From Clostridia bacterium (GTDB taxonomy: Bacteria > Bacillota > Clostridia > Acetivibrionales > DSM-27016), in assembly GCA_026414765.1 (NCBI GenBank), contig JAOAIJ010000009.1:62001-126000 (forward strand): a DNA stretch of 64,000 bases. The letters run 5' to 3'. Below the pieces are notes generated by a model. That model ran no database searches. It saw only the letters and a list, made by a program, of their open reading frames with translations, and had not been told where the DNA came from. Position numbers and translations under genes: made by a program. This document shows positions 17,681 to 25,800 of this stretch, in pieces. Position 1 is the first letter of the stretch. Every line of letters begins with the position of its first letter.

Positions 17681-18664
17681 TTGAAGCAAAAGATTTTCGT
17701 TTTTTTGCTGGCAGTAGTATTCCTGTTTTCGCAGGTGACAGTAGTTGAAGCCAGAGGATCAAGAGGCCGGAGTTTCGGAGGCGGTTTCTCCAAAAGTTCA
17801 AGTGGATACTTCGGTTCATCAAAATCTAAGAGTTCCGGAGGCCTATTCTCAAAGAAATCAAGCGGCTCTTCAAAGAGCAGCAGCGGCTATACGGGCAGCA
17901 GTAAAAAGAATTCCAGCTCATCAGGAGATTCATCAAGAAGTACACCTGGTTCCTATTCTACTGGTAGTAATACCAAGAGTAAAAACTCGTTTTTCTCAGG
18001 ATCAAAATCAAAAAAAAGCTCATACATGCAGGATACCTACAATAAACAAGCTTCAAGCTCCAAATTCAACTCATATAAGCAAAACTTGAATTCAGAGCAA
18101 AAGCGTGTATATGACAGTACAATGAATACAAACTACCGGGTTAAGGACAGGATGAGCTTTGAAGATGCGATGCAGTCCAGACCAACCAGAATAAATAACT
18201 TCAACAAAAGGCCGATCTTCATAAACGTGAACAGAGGTTATTTCGGCGGCCCGATGGGTTACGGCTCCGCATTTATCGGTCCGTGGGATATGTTTTTCCT
18301 GATGACTGCCTCCCACATGTTCTGGTATCATCACTGGAATGAAATCCGTCCATACAGGGATCATTTCAATCAAGCAGAGTTTGACAGGTTGGAAGCACGT
18401 GTAAAAGAGCTGGAAAGGGAAAACAACGGTATAAGAGATCCAAACTATATGGAACCGGGAATAGATCCGGATCTTCAATTTTCAAAAGAATACCAGCAAA
18501 AGCATCTTGACAACATATACTATACAAACAAGTATTCACAGCCTGCCACCAACCCTTTTGCTATTATTTTAGTTATACTGGTTATAGCAATAGTTTTGAT
18601 AATTATACTTAAGAAGGTTTCCAGGCCAAAACCCAAAAAGACGTATCACAGCAGACTCTACTAA
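17681..18664 (+). CDS. Secreted or anchored Ser/Gly-rich protein of unknown function
   Basis: Not recognised as a named family. The 327-residue product has an N-terminal signal segment (MKQKIFVFLLAVVFLFSQVT...EA). A low-complexity Ser/Gly/Lys tract covers about 25-115 (SSSGYFGSSKSKSSGG and similar). A conserved-looking middle has MSFEDAMQSRPTRINNF and a Gly/aromatic stretch GGPMGYGSAFIGPWDMFFL around MTASHMFWYHHWNEIRPY. A short acidic coiled coil (RLEARVKELEREN) and a C-terminal membrane helix (about 290-312) with a basic tail follow. The start is TTG 17681-17683 after GAGGGGGT. First of three co-directional genes ending with a DUF350-like protein, suggesting an envelope role. Confidence 0.75.
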   Translation: MKQKIFVFLLAVVFLFSQVTVVEARGSRGRSFGGGFSKSSSGYFGSSKSKSSGGLFSKKSSGSSKSSSGYTGSSKKNSSSSGDSSRSTPGSYSTGSNTKSKNSFFSGSKSKKSSYMQDTYNKQASSSKFNSYKQNLNSEQKRVYDSTMNTNYRVKDRMSFEDAMQSRPTRINNFNKRPIFINVNRGYFGGPMGYGSAFIGPWDMFFLMTASHMFWYHHWNEIRPYRDHFNQAEFDRLEARVKELERENNGIRDPNYMEPGIDPDLQFSKEYQQKHLDNIYYTNKYSQPATNPFAIILVILVIAIVLIIILKKVSRPKPKKTYHSRLY

Positions 18665-18723
18665 GTTCTGCCTGAAAGTTTAGCCCGGATATCTAATACA
18701 CATATGCAATAAGGAGGCAGCCC

Positions 18724-19308
18724 ATGTTTGATTCCAAAAACCAGATAATTTCAAAAATATTTAATCCTTTAAATATAAACAAGGATTCGAAAATAGAATT
18801 CAATATAGGGGATTTAAGAAATACAGGACTTTACAGTTTTGCATTAATAATTGAATTTGACGTGAATGGAAGAAAATATTCAAGATATGTGATCCATTCC
18901 CAAGTTGAAAATACGGAATATATATTTGAAGTATTTCCAGGCAATAACTCTCAGCTTGAAACGCACCTGTACAGTCTGGCAGATACCATTCCTTTCTCTG
19001 AAGAATTTCTTGAAGTAGTCGGTCAACTTTATCTTACTACTCCGGACGGTATTGAATATTCACGATGTGTCATGCCCGGCAACGAAGACAGAATTGAAGG
19101 TGTACGGGGAAGAGTCAGAGTTTATAACATAGAAACAGATGAAATAGAGAAAGAATACTGGGTAAAAATGTGGGATTATGAAAGAGAGGAAGATGGTCTT
19201 ACCGAATACCTCAATATCGAAATGTCTGAAGAAACAGGATTATTCAAAATTTTTACAGGTGAAATACTTGAAGATATTTTTTATAAATTCTATCAAAACT
19301 CAAAATAG
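18724..19308 (+). CDS. Conserved hypothetical protein, possibly YjfK/DUF2491- or DUF4178-like
   Basis: A 194-residue soluble protein with no signal peptide or membrane segment. Features visible: KDSKIEFNIGDLRNTGLYSF, a beta-rich middle (YSRYVIHSQVENTEYIFEVF), and a C-terminal half with MPGNEDRIEGVRGRVRVYN, KEYWVKMWDYEREED and LTEYLNIEMSEETGLFKIFT. The WxYxR and EYLxI pattern and the position next to a DUF350 gene recall the YjfK (DUF2491)-YjfL (DUF350) pair of Enterobacteria, but I cannot confirm family membership from sequence alone. Start ATG follows AAGGAGGCAGCCC. Function unknown. Confidence 0.7.
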   Translation: MFDSKNQIISKIFNPLNINKDSKIEFNIGDLRNTGLYSFALIIEFDVNGRKYSRYVIHSQVENTEYIFEVFPGNNSQLETHLYSLADTIPFSEEFLEVVGQLYLTTPDGIEYSRCVMPGNEDRIEGVRGRVRVYNIETDEIEKEYWVKMWDYEREEDGLTEYLNIEMSEETGLFKIFTGEILEDIFYKFYQNSK

Positions 19309-19320
19309 GAGGGTTAATTA

Positions 19321-20205
19321 ATGGATTATTTAAAATTACTGGGGTACAATTTCTTGTTCAGTTTTACCATTATTACCGTGACATTTGTTCTGGGCTGGTT
19401 ATTATATAACCACGTTGTTTTAAGAAAGATATGTCTTAAAGACTCTTTGTTTGAAAAAGATAATGTAGCTGCATGGGTAGAATTCATAGGTGCTTTTATA
19501 TTCCCTACATTATACCTTTCAGCAAAAGCTATCGAAGACTCTGCAGATATCATCTGGTGGAAAGATCTATTAATCTGCATTGGGTACGGAATCGCATACA
19601 TACTGATATTTACGGTATTAAGACTGTCCTCGAATCTTATAGTTAATTCACTCGGTCATAATGATGAACATGGAAAAGTCAATTTGAATAATGAAATATA
19701 TCATCAGAAAAACATTTCTGCCGCCTTGTTTTCCGTATCTCTTTCAGTTATTTTCGTAAGTTTTGTAAGATTTCTTGACATCATGCCAGGGTATTTTACT
19801 ACTTCAGTATTCAAAATGTTGAATGTATTGATATTTACCCTTGTCGCATTTATTGCCTACAGTCTTCTGCTAAGACGTAAAACGACACTATCGAAGGAAA
19901 TCTTTATTGATAATAATCCTGCGGCAGGTATAAGCCTGACAGGCTTCATATTCGCAGTAGAAATAATGCTCACGAATGCTGTAGCTTTACAGGTAGAATT
20001 CGACTTGATAGAATTGGCAATCACATCTCTTATTTGGGTTGTATTGTTCGGATTTCTTTCTGTTATATTCAAATGGGGTTTTACAAAACTGATAAAGGTA
20101 GACATATGGAAAGAAGTTTATGAGCAGAACAGTATAGGAGCTGCTATAGGCCAATGCGCTCTCTATATAGGGATTGCAAACGTAATAATACATTTCATCA
20201 AATAA
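19321..20205 (+). CDS. DUF350 (YjfL/UPF0719)-like membrane protein, duplicated domain
   Basis: A 294-residue integral membrane protein with about eight helices. Two similar halves are visible, each with an acidic N-terminal motif followed by helices: FEKDNVAAWVEFIGAFIFPT at about 43 and FIDNNPAAGISLTGFIFAVE at about 197, the hallmark DN-x-A pattern of DUF350. A further copy-like motif QKNISAALFSVSLSVIF lies between them. Molecular function of DUF350 proteins is not established; they occur with envelope-stress and polyamine-linked genes. Start ATG follows AGGAGGGTTAATTA, 12 bases after the previous stop, so the two genes are co-expressed. Confidence 0.8.
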   Translation: MDYLKLLGYNFLFSFTIITVTFVLGWLLYNHVVLRKICLKDSLFEKDNVAAWVEFIGAFIFPTLYLSAKAIEDSADIIWWKDLLICIGYGIAYILIFTVLRLSSNLIVNSLGHNDEHGKVNLNNEIYHQKNISAALFSVSLSVIFVSFVRFLDIMPGYFTTSVFKMLNVLIFTLVAFIAYSLLLRRKTTLSKEIFIDNNPAAGISLTGFIFAVEIMLTNAVALQVEFDLIELAITSLIWVVLFGFLSVIFKWGFTKLIKVDIWKEVYEQNSIGAAIGQCALYIGIANVIIHFIK

Positions 20206-20228
20206 TTATTCTGACATAATTAATTGAT

Positions 20229-20285
20229 ACAAGGCTGTTCGGAAGTTAAGCATTTGTAATACGCTTTCTCCCGGAACAGCCTTGT
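20229..20285 (+). terminator. Hairpin after the DUF350-like gene
   Basis: ACAAGGCTGTTC (20229-20240) pairs with GAACAGCCTTGT (20274-20285) around a 33-base loop, followed by AAGCTTTTTATAAAG. Large loop but perfect 12-bp stem and following T residues; probable end of the three-gene transcript. Confidence 0.6.
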
Positions 20286-20421
20286 AAGCTTTTTATAAAG
20301 CTTTAATCAAACTTCAATCAATGGAAAACATCTCTTTTATCCACTGTATTAGAAAATCCTGTTCTATTTTATTTTCTTTCATCCTATTATGTTAGAAGCA
20401 GAATAATTACCGGAGTATTAA

Positions 20422-21393
20422 GTGAATTCTTTTTTAGTCATACTCTACAACTTCATAGCAGGCGTCATATGCTTGATTATTGGCGTAAATATGATGAGCA
20501 GCGGACTTGAAAAAGCAAACCCGGGCATAATAAAAAGAATACTGTCCAAGCTTACATCCACTGCTCCTCTGGCACTATTAACCGGAACTGCTGTCACTGC
20601 TTTATTACAGAGCAGTACTGCCGTCACTGTAATAACAGTAGGTTTTGTGAATTCTGGCATGATGAAGCTGTCACAGGCAATAGGCATAATATATGGAGCA
20701 AATATCGGAACTACAATAACAGCTCAACTCATGTCTTTCAATCTGACAAATTTTGCCCTTCCAATTTTTATATTTGGATTTTTAACGAAATTTTTTTCAC
20801 CGAAAATTTCACTAAAAAGCATGGGTAATGCCTTGATGGGATTTGGATTGATGTTTATCGGTATCGGCATACTAAACTCCGGAGTTCCATACATAAAAGA
20901 CAGCGAGTTTGCCTACAACCTTTTTAAGAATTTTGGCCAAAACCCTTTTATAGGACTCTTGATAGGTATGGTGGCAACAATGCTTGTACATAGCAGCAGT
21001 GCTACCGTAGGTCTGACAATAATACTGTTCAACTCCGGTCTGATAAGCTTTGAAGCTGCTATCGGGCTCACCCTGGGAGATAATATAGGAACATGTATAA
21101 CAGCACAAATGGCAAGTTTCGGATCAAGTACAGCCGCACGCCGCACAGCATGGGCACATACCATATACAATATTATAGGGGTTTTGCTTGCAATAGCTCT
21201 ATTCACACCATTCGCTGGTATGGTAAGATATATTACATCAACTCTTGGTCAGGATAGTACAAGGCTCATAGCTAATACTCATACAATCTTCAATATTTTA
21301 AGTGCAGCTGTCTTTCTACCTTTTACCGGCAGCTTTATAAAACTTATTGAAAAGCTTATCCCCGGACGAAAAGAAGGCAGCAGGTCATTCTGA
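20422..21393 (+). CDS. Na+/phosphate cotransporter-like protein (NptA/PNaS family), short form
   Basis: Sodium-dependent phosphate transporter-type membrane protein, 323 residues. Family QSS motifs are in both repeats: ALLQSSTAVTVITVGFVNSG with GANIGTTITAQL, and VHSSSATVGLTIILFNSGL with GDNIGTCITAQMASFG. Only the membrane part is present; the C-terminal PhoU-like domain of many homologues is absent. The start is GTG 20422-20424 after CGGAGTATTAA. Its 3' end overlaps the convergent rarD gene by nine bases. Substrate could be phosphate or another anion. Confidence 0.85.
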   Translation: MNSFLVILYNFIAGVICLIIGVNMMSSGLEKANPGIIKRILSKLTSTAPLALLTGTAVTALLQSSTAVTVITVGFVNSGMMKLSQAIGIIYGANIGTTITAQLMSFNLTNFALPIFIFGFLTKFFSPKISLKSMGNALMGFGLMFIGIGILNSGVPYIKDSEFAYNLFKNFGQNPFIGLLIGMVATMLVHSSSATVGLTIILFNSGLISFEAAIGLTLGDNIGTCITAQMASFGSSTAARRTAWAHTIYNIIGVLLAIALFTPFAGMVRYITSTLGQDSTRLIANTHTIFNILSAAVFLPFTGSFIKLIEKLIPGRKEGSRSF

Positions 21394-22314
21394 CTCTACC
21401 TCTTTCAGTTTATTGACAGTACTGAACCTCTTTTTGAAAAAATTAAGTTGTGAAAGTGAGAATACTAAAATTCCGGTCCAGATAAATCCGAAACCAACTA
21501 TATGCGTTTTTGAGAAATGCTCTTTAAATATAGCTATCCCAAGTATGAGACTGATGCTGGGTGAAATATACTGCAGAAATCCTATAGTGGACAATTCTAC
21601 CTTTTTGGCTCCCTTAGCAAAAAGCAAAAGAGGTGTGGCCGTTACAAGTCCTGAACAAGCCAGCAGAATATTGACCGTCAATGATGAATTCAGAAAAGCC
21701 GCTGATCCTTCAGTTTGTTTAGTTATCAAAAAAACAACTGCAGCCGGAGCCAGTATTGAGGTTTCCAGGAAAAGCCCCACAGCCGATTCCAGCCGCACCA
21801 TCTTCTTAAAAAGCCCGTATAGAGCAAAACTGACAGACAGAGCTAAAGCAATCCATGGCAAACTTCCAAATTGGACAGTAATATATACGACTCCGCCTGC
21901 TGCAGATATTAAAGCTGTATACTGCCAAAAGCCGAATTTTTCTTTAAGAACAGTCATCCCAAACAAAATGGACATTAATGGATTTATATAGTAACCCATG
22001 CTTGATTCGACTATATGGTTGGAGTTTACAGCCCATATATATAAAAACCAGTTGATACCTATCATTAAAGAACAAATTGTTATGAAAAGCATACTTTTCC
22101 TGTCTTTAATTGCCTCTTTTACTTTTGCTGCCTTACTGCCGATTACAAGTATCATACCAACAAAAATAAAAGACCAGAATACGCGGTGAGCCAAGATTTC
22201 ATAAGCAGGTACTTTATTGAGCAGCTTCCAGTAAAGTGGCAGCAGTCCCCACATGCCAAAAGCTGATGCGCCGCATAAAACTCCTGAAGCTCTATCCGAT
22301 ATATCTATTCTCAT
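21385..22314 (-). CDS. rarD: RarD-type EamA-family transporter
   Basis: Ten-helix drug/metabolite-type permease, 309 residues. RarD features: GVLCGASAFGMWGLLPLYWKLL, EILAHRVFWSF, NWFLYIWAVNSNHIVESSMG, YYINPLMSILFG and GFLQYISPSISLILGIAIF. RarD proteins are named from chloramphenicol sensitivity in other bacteria; physiological substrate unknown. Start ATG 22312-22314 follows GAAGAGGCATA. Convergent overlap with the upstream phosphate-transporter-like gene. Confidence 0.9.
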   Translation of the reverse strand: MRIDISDRASGVLCGASAFGMWGLLPLYWKLLNKVPAYEILAHRVFWSFIFVGMILVIGSKAAKVKEAIKDRKSMLFITICSLMIGINWFLYIWAVNSNHIVESSMGYYINPLMSILFGMTVLKEKFGFWQYTALISAAGGVVYITVQFGSLPWIALALSVSFALYGLFKKMVRLESAVGLFLETSILAPAAVVFLITKQTEGSAAFLNSSLTVNILLACSGLVTATPLLLFAKGAKKVELSTIGFLQYISPSISLILGIAIFKEHFSKTHIVGFGFIWTGILVFSLSQLNFFKKRFSTVNKLKEVESE

Positions 22315-22386
22315 TATGCCTCTTCCTTTGCAATTATGTTAACCAAGTGATTATATCACTTTTTTTCAAGCGTATCAAATAAAAGT

Positions 22387-23556
22387 CTATTGCCGGGCCC
22401 ACATTTCACCTATTCTTTCAAAAGCTTCTTTCAACCTTTTTTCACAAATGGTCAGAGAAATACGTATATAGCCCTCCCCGGAGCTGCCATAACCACTTCC
22501 CGGAGCTACAACAACACCTGTTTTTTCAAGCAGCATATCAGTAAACGATTTCGAACTATATCCTTCCGGTACCCTTATCCATAGGTAAAATGCTCCTTTA
22601 GGCACCTCAAATTCCAGCCCCAGCTTCTTAAGCTCCTGCATAGCCAGATCCCTTCTACTCCTATATATCCGGCACATTTCATTTATGAAGCCGTCACCCT
22701 TCTCAAGTGCCTCTATTCCGGCTATCTGAACGGCAGTAAACACACCTGAATCAATATTTTCCTTCATCTTCTTAAGTTTGGATATGACTTCTCTGTTTCC
22801 TACTGCATATCCAAGACGCCACCCGGTCATATTATAGGATTTTGAGAGTGAATGAAATTCTACAGTATTATTTTCCATTGCACCTCCGGCCTGTAGTATG
22901 CTTGGAGCTTTTATCCCATCATATGTAAATTCGGAATATGCATTATCATTACACACAACTATATCATTTTCTATTCCATAATTGACTACTCTCTGGTAAA
23001 AATCAAGATCAGCCACAGTCCCCGTCGGATTATTGGGGTAATTAACAAAAAGAATTTTACTCCTTCTTGCAACTTCTTTCGGGATTACCGACAGGTCAGG
23101 CAAAAAACCGTTTTCCTTCCGCAGCGGCATTTCATAAGGTACACCCCCTGTTAAAGCCGTAGCAAGTTTATACACAGGATACTGTGGATCTGGAACAAGT
23201 GTAAAGTCACAATCATTTACAAGCGCAAAGAATATATGCGCAATTCCTTCCTTGGAACCCAGCAATGCTACAACCTCAGTTTCAGGGTCTATATCAACAT
23301 TAAATCTTCTCTTATAATAGCGGGCTACTGCTTCCCTGAATTCATCACACCCGCTATACTCGGGGTAAGCATGGTATCTTGAGTCTTTTATTGCTTCACT
23401 CATTTTATCAATGACAAAATCAGGAGTTGGCAGATCAGGATCTCCAATGCCCAGGTTGATTACATCAATTCCTTTTTCAAGAGCTCTTTTAATATTTGCC
23501 TCTATCTCAACAAAAAGATAGGGTGGTGCATTATCCAGTCTTCTTGCCTGTTTCAT
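22387..23556 (-). CDS. dapL: LL-diaminopimelate aminotransferase-like class I aminotransferase
   Basis: PLP enzyme of 389 residues. Visible motifs: NLGIGDPDLPTP, YPEYSGCDEFREAVARYY, VNYPNNPTGTVAD (Asn for cofactor), CNDNAYSEFTYDG and HSLSKSYNMTGWRLGYAVGN, whose Lys forms the Schiff base. The pattern fits the DapL branch that makes LL-diaminopimelate from tetrahydrodipicolinate in lysine and cell-wall synthesis; a related alanine/aspartate-type enzyme cannot be excluded. Start ATG 23554-23556 follows AGAGGGGGGATTAT. asd, an earlier step of the same pathway, is in the window but not adjacent. Confidence 0.8.
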   Translation of the reverse strand: MKQARRLDNAPPYLFVEIEANIKRALEKGIDVINLGIGDPDLPTPDFVIDKMSEAIKDSRYHAYPEYSGCDEFREAVARYYKRRFNVDIDPETEVVALLGSKEGIAHIFFALVNDCDFTLVPDPQYPVYKLATALTGGVPYEMPLRKENGFLPDLSVIPKEVARRSKILFVNYPNNPTGTVADLDFYQRVVNYGIENDIVVCNDNAYSEFTYDGIKAPSILQAGGAMENNTVEFHSLSKSYNMTGWRLGYAVGNREVISKLKKMKENIDSGVFTAVQIAGIEALEKGDGFINEMCRIYRSRRDLAMQELKKLGLEFEVPKGAFYLWIRVPEGYSSKSFTDMLLEKTGVVVAPGSGYGSSGEGYIRISLTICEKRLKEAFERIGEMWARQ

Positions 23557-23773
23557 ATAATCCCCCCTCTAACTACATGTAAAAAAGAACTCGCCTTAAC
23601 ACTTGAATCTTCTTTATACTAAATAATATATGCCTATTTTTACAATTTTCTTTGCTAAAGTTGTTTGTTTTATTGCAAAAGTTGTTATAAAACCCAGTTA
23701 GCTACCATAGCCTATAATATAACTCATATTGATACCACTTGTCTGCACTTTAACAATGATGAGGGAGGCCTGC

Positions 23774-24640
23774 ATGAAAAAAGGCAAACATACCCAATCT
23801 TCTATGAAGCATCTTAAAGAAGAGGATTTTGAATTTTTTCACTATAAAGACGAAGTATCAAGGTATTTTGAATTTAAGAATCATGATGTGTACGAAATAT
23901 TCTTTCTGATATCAGGCAAGGTAACCTACCTCATTGAGGGTAAATCCTACAAAATGAAAACCGGAGACATACTTCTGATAAACAGCAGTGAACTGCACAA
24001 ACCGGTTCTCGAATCTGGCGAAATCTATGAGAGGATCATCATTTGGATCAGGCCTGATTTTCTTTACAGGCACAGTTCGGAAAAGTGCGATTTGACACTA
24101 TGCTTCAATCTGGCTCTGGATAACAAGCACAATCTTATCCGTCTGAATCCCGAAATGCTTCGTACTGTCAGGAATGCAATAGTGCTCTTAGAGCAGTCCT
24201 GCGGTACTTCCGAATTCGGGAGTCATATACTGAAGAATGCATATTTAATGGAAATCATCGTTTATTTGAACAGGTACTTCATTTCAAGTGCAAGCAATGG
24301 TATTGAATTGGATATCAGCTACAATGAAAAAGTCGACAGGCTACTATCATATATTAACGGAAGCCTTTCGGAAAAACTCACTCTGGACAATCTTTCAGCC
24401 AGATTTTTCTTGAATAAGTATTACCTTCTTCATGAATTCAAAAAATTCACAGGTTACTCCTTACATCAGTATATTCTCAGAAAAAGGCTCATACTTGCAA
24501 AAAGTCTTCTTAAAGAGGGAAAGCAGATAAATGAAGTGTGTGAAGAATGCGGTTTTGGTGATTATTCAAATTTTATAAGAGCATTTTCGAAAGCCTTTGG
24601 AGTGTCTCCCAAAAAATACTATAAAACAGATATCCACTAA
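23774..24640 (+). CDS. AraC-family transcriptional regulator
   Basis: A 288-residue regulator with an N-terminal cupin-type sensor (HDVYEIFFLISGKVTYLIEG, KTGDILLINSSELHKPV) and two C-terminal helix-turn-helix motifs (LTLDNLSARFFLNKYYLLHE; INEVCEECGFGDYSNFIRAF then SKAFGVSPKKY). The start is ATG 23774-23776 after GGGAGGCCTGC; a longer in-frame frame has no ribosome-binding site. Ligand and targets unknown. It is divergent from dapL and convergent with the DUF3021-like gene. Confidence 0.9.
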   Translation: MKKGKHTQSSMKHLKEEDFEFFHYKDEVSRYFEFKNHDVYEIFFLISGKVTYLIEGKSYKMKTGDILLINSSELHKPVLESGEIYERIIIWIRPDFLYRHSSEKCDLTLCFNLALDNKHNLIRLNPEMLRTVRNAIVLLEQSCGTSEFGSHILKNAYLMEIIVYLNRYFISSASNGIELDISYNEKVDRLLSYINGSLSEKLTLDNLSARFFLNKYYLLHEFKKFTGYSLHQYILRKRLILAKSLLKEGKQINEVCEECGFGDYSNFIRAFSKAFGVSPKKYYKTDIH

Positions 24641-24654
24641 ACAATTCTTATTTC

Positions 24655-25116
24655 CTATTGTACATCTTTTCCAGCATGGTCACCCCTTAACAAAGCCTTC
24701 TTAATCTCCAGTTTCTGGTTGTATATATCTATTTGACGGTACCAGTAGACAACCAGGAATATGGAAAAACTCTCGACAACTGTAAAGATAACCAGCCATT
24801 TTGCATCTACCAGCCAATATCCTGTGGTTAAGCCTGTATGTACATAAACAGCTAATAATAATACTGCAATTATGAAAAAACTGAATATATACCCGATCAG
24901 CGGCTTCTTTTTAAACCTCATGGTCAATAGATGCAATAATACAACTACTGTACTAATGATCAGGCCTATAAAGAAATTAAAAACCAGCCTGCCTATGGGC
25001 AGATAATCCCGCCCGCTTACCAACATCCAGACAATTTCTATTGCAAAACTCACCAATATCGATCCCAGAAGCACCATAACTATGCTGTTTACAATAACAA
25101 ATTTCACCTTGTTCAT
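24655..25116 (-). CDS. DUF3021-like four-helix membrane protein
   Basis: A 153-residue integral membrane protein with four hydrophobic helices and a short cytoplasmic tail. Layout and genetic linkage (11 bases after a LytTR gene) match DUF3021 proteins, which pair with LytTR regulators; in streptococcal LytTR regulatory systems a membrane protein inhibits its cognate regulator. That this one inhibits the neighbour is inference. Confidence 0.75.
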   Translation of the reverse strand: MNKVKFVIVNSIVMVLLGSILVSFAIEIVWMLVSGRDYLPIGRLVFNFFIGLIISTVVVLLHLLTMRFKKKPLIGYIFSFFIIAVLLLAVYVHTGLTTGYWLVDAKWLVIFTVVESFSIFLVVYWYRQIDIYNQKLEIKKALLRGDHAGKDVQ

Positions 25117-25127
25117 AATTTACCTTC

Positions 25128-25673
25128 TTATAAACCCAAAAATTCTTTAAAACTTTTTGTATAGTTTTTAGATACTTCTATTTCCCGTCTATTGTCAGAA
25201 AATCTCAGTACCAGACGTCTTCCGAACCATGGAATGATTTCTTTTACATTCGCAATATTTGCGATAAAGGATTTCCCTACTCTAATAAACTTGTCCTGCG
25301 GCAATCTGGCCTCAAGTTCATACAATTTTTCCTTGACCTTGTATTCACCGTCCTGGGTAATACAATAAGTGTAATTTCCTCTTCCTTCAAAGTAGTAAAT
25401 CTGGTCAAAGGAAATAACATTAAACCGCTCATCGTTAAATCTTCCAATAATTTTGTTGCTGTCATCATTCACTTTTGCCAGCTTGTTAAGCAGTTCTATC
25501 AGGGCAAATATGTTGTCCGGCTGAAACAGGATGCACAATTTATTATCAGGAAGAGAGTACCCCGATTCTATAATGCATATGTCAGCCTGTCCATCAATAG
25601 ATATATTTCTCCCGGATAACAATTCTATCAGAATCGATTTTACGTTGTCTGAGCAAATCAGATTAGCTTTCAT
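25128..25673 (-). CDS. LytTR-domain transcriptional regulator without receiver domain
   Basis: A 181-residue protein. The C-terminal LytTR DNA-binding domain is clear at about 80-181: NVISFDQIYYFEGRGNYTYC, EARLPQDKFIRVGKSFIANI and WFGRRLVLRFSDNRREIEVS. The N-terminal 75 residues do not carry the Asp/Lys signature of a response-regulator receiver, so it is not a standard two-component regulator. Start ATG 25671-25673 follows GTGAGAGTATGGT. Paired with the four-helix membrane protein downstream. Confidence 0.85.
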   Translation of the reverse strand: MKANLICSDNVKSILIELLSGRNISIDGQADICIIESGYSLPDNKLCILFQPDNIFALIELLNKLAKVNDDSNKIIGRFNDERFNVISFDQIYYFEGRGNYTYCITQDGEYKVKEKLYELEARLPQDKFIRVGKSFIANIANVKEIIPWFGRRLVLRFSDNRREIEVSKNYTKSFKEFLGL

Positions 25674-25751
25674 ACCATACTCTCACAAGTTTCTACGAAT
25701 ATTTTACTACTATTACTATAATGATAACTCAACATCCAGCCGATTATCAAG

Positions 25752-25783
25752 TCCGGTACAGCAGTATCAGTTGCTGTACCGGA
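25752..25783 (-). other. Intergenic hairpin without T-tract
   Basis: TCCGGTACAGCA (25752-25763) pairs perfectly with TGCTGTACCGGA (25772-25783) around eight bases. It lies between the serine hydrolase stop and the LytTR start. No T-run follows on the minus strand, so termination would be inefficient. Confidence 0.6.
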
Positions 25784-25800
25784 TCATCCCTTTAAAACTC

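Noticed and set aside
17760-17960. Repetitive Ser/Gly coding stretch considered as a repeat or CRISPR-like array
   Set aside because: The periodicity is codon-level low complexity inside an open gene, with no constant repeat-spacer pattern.
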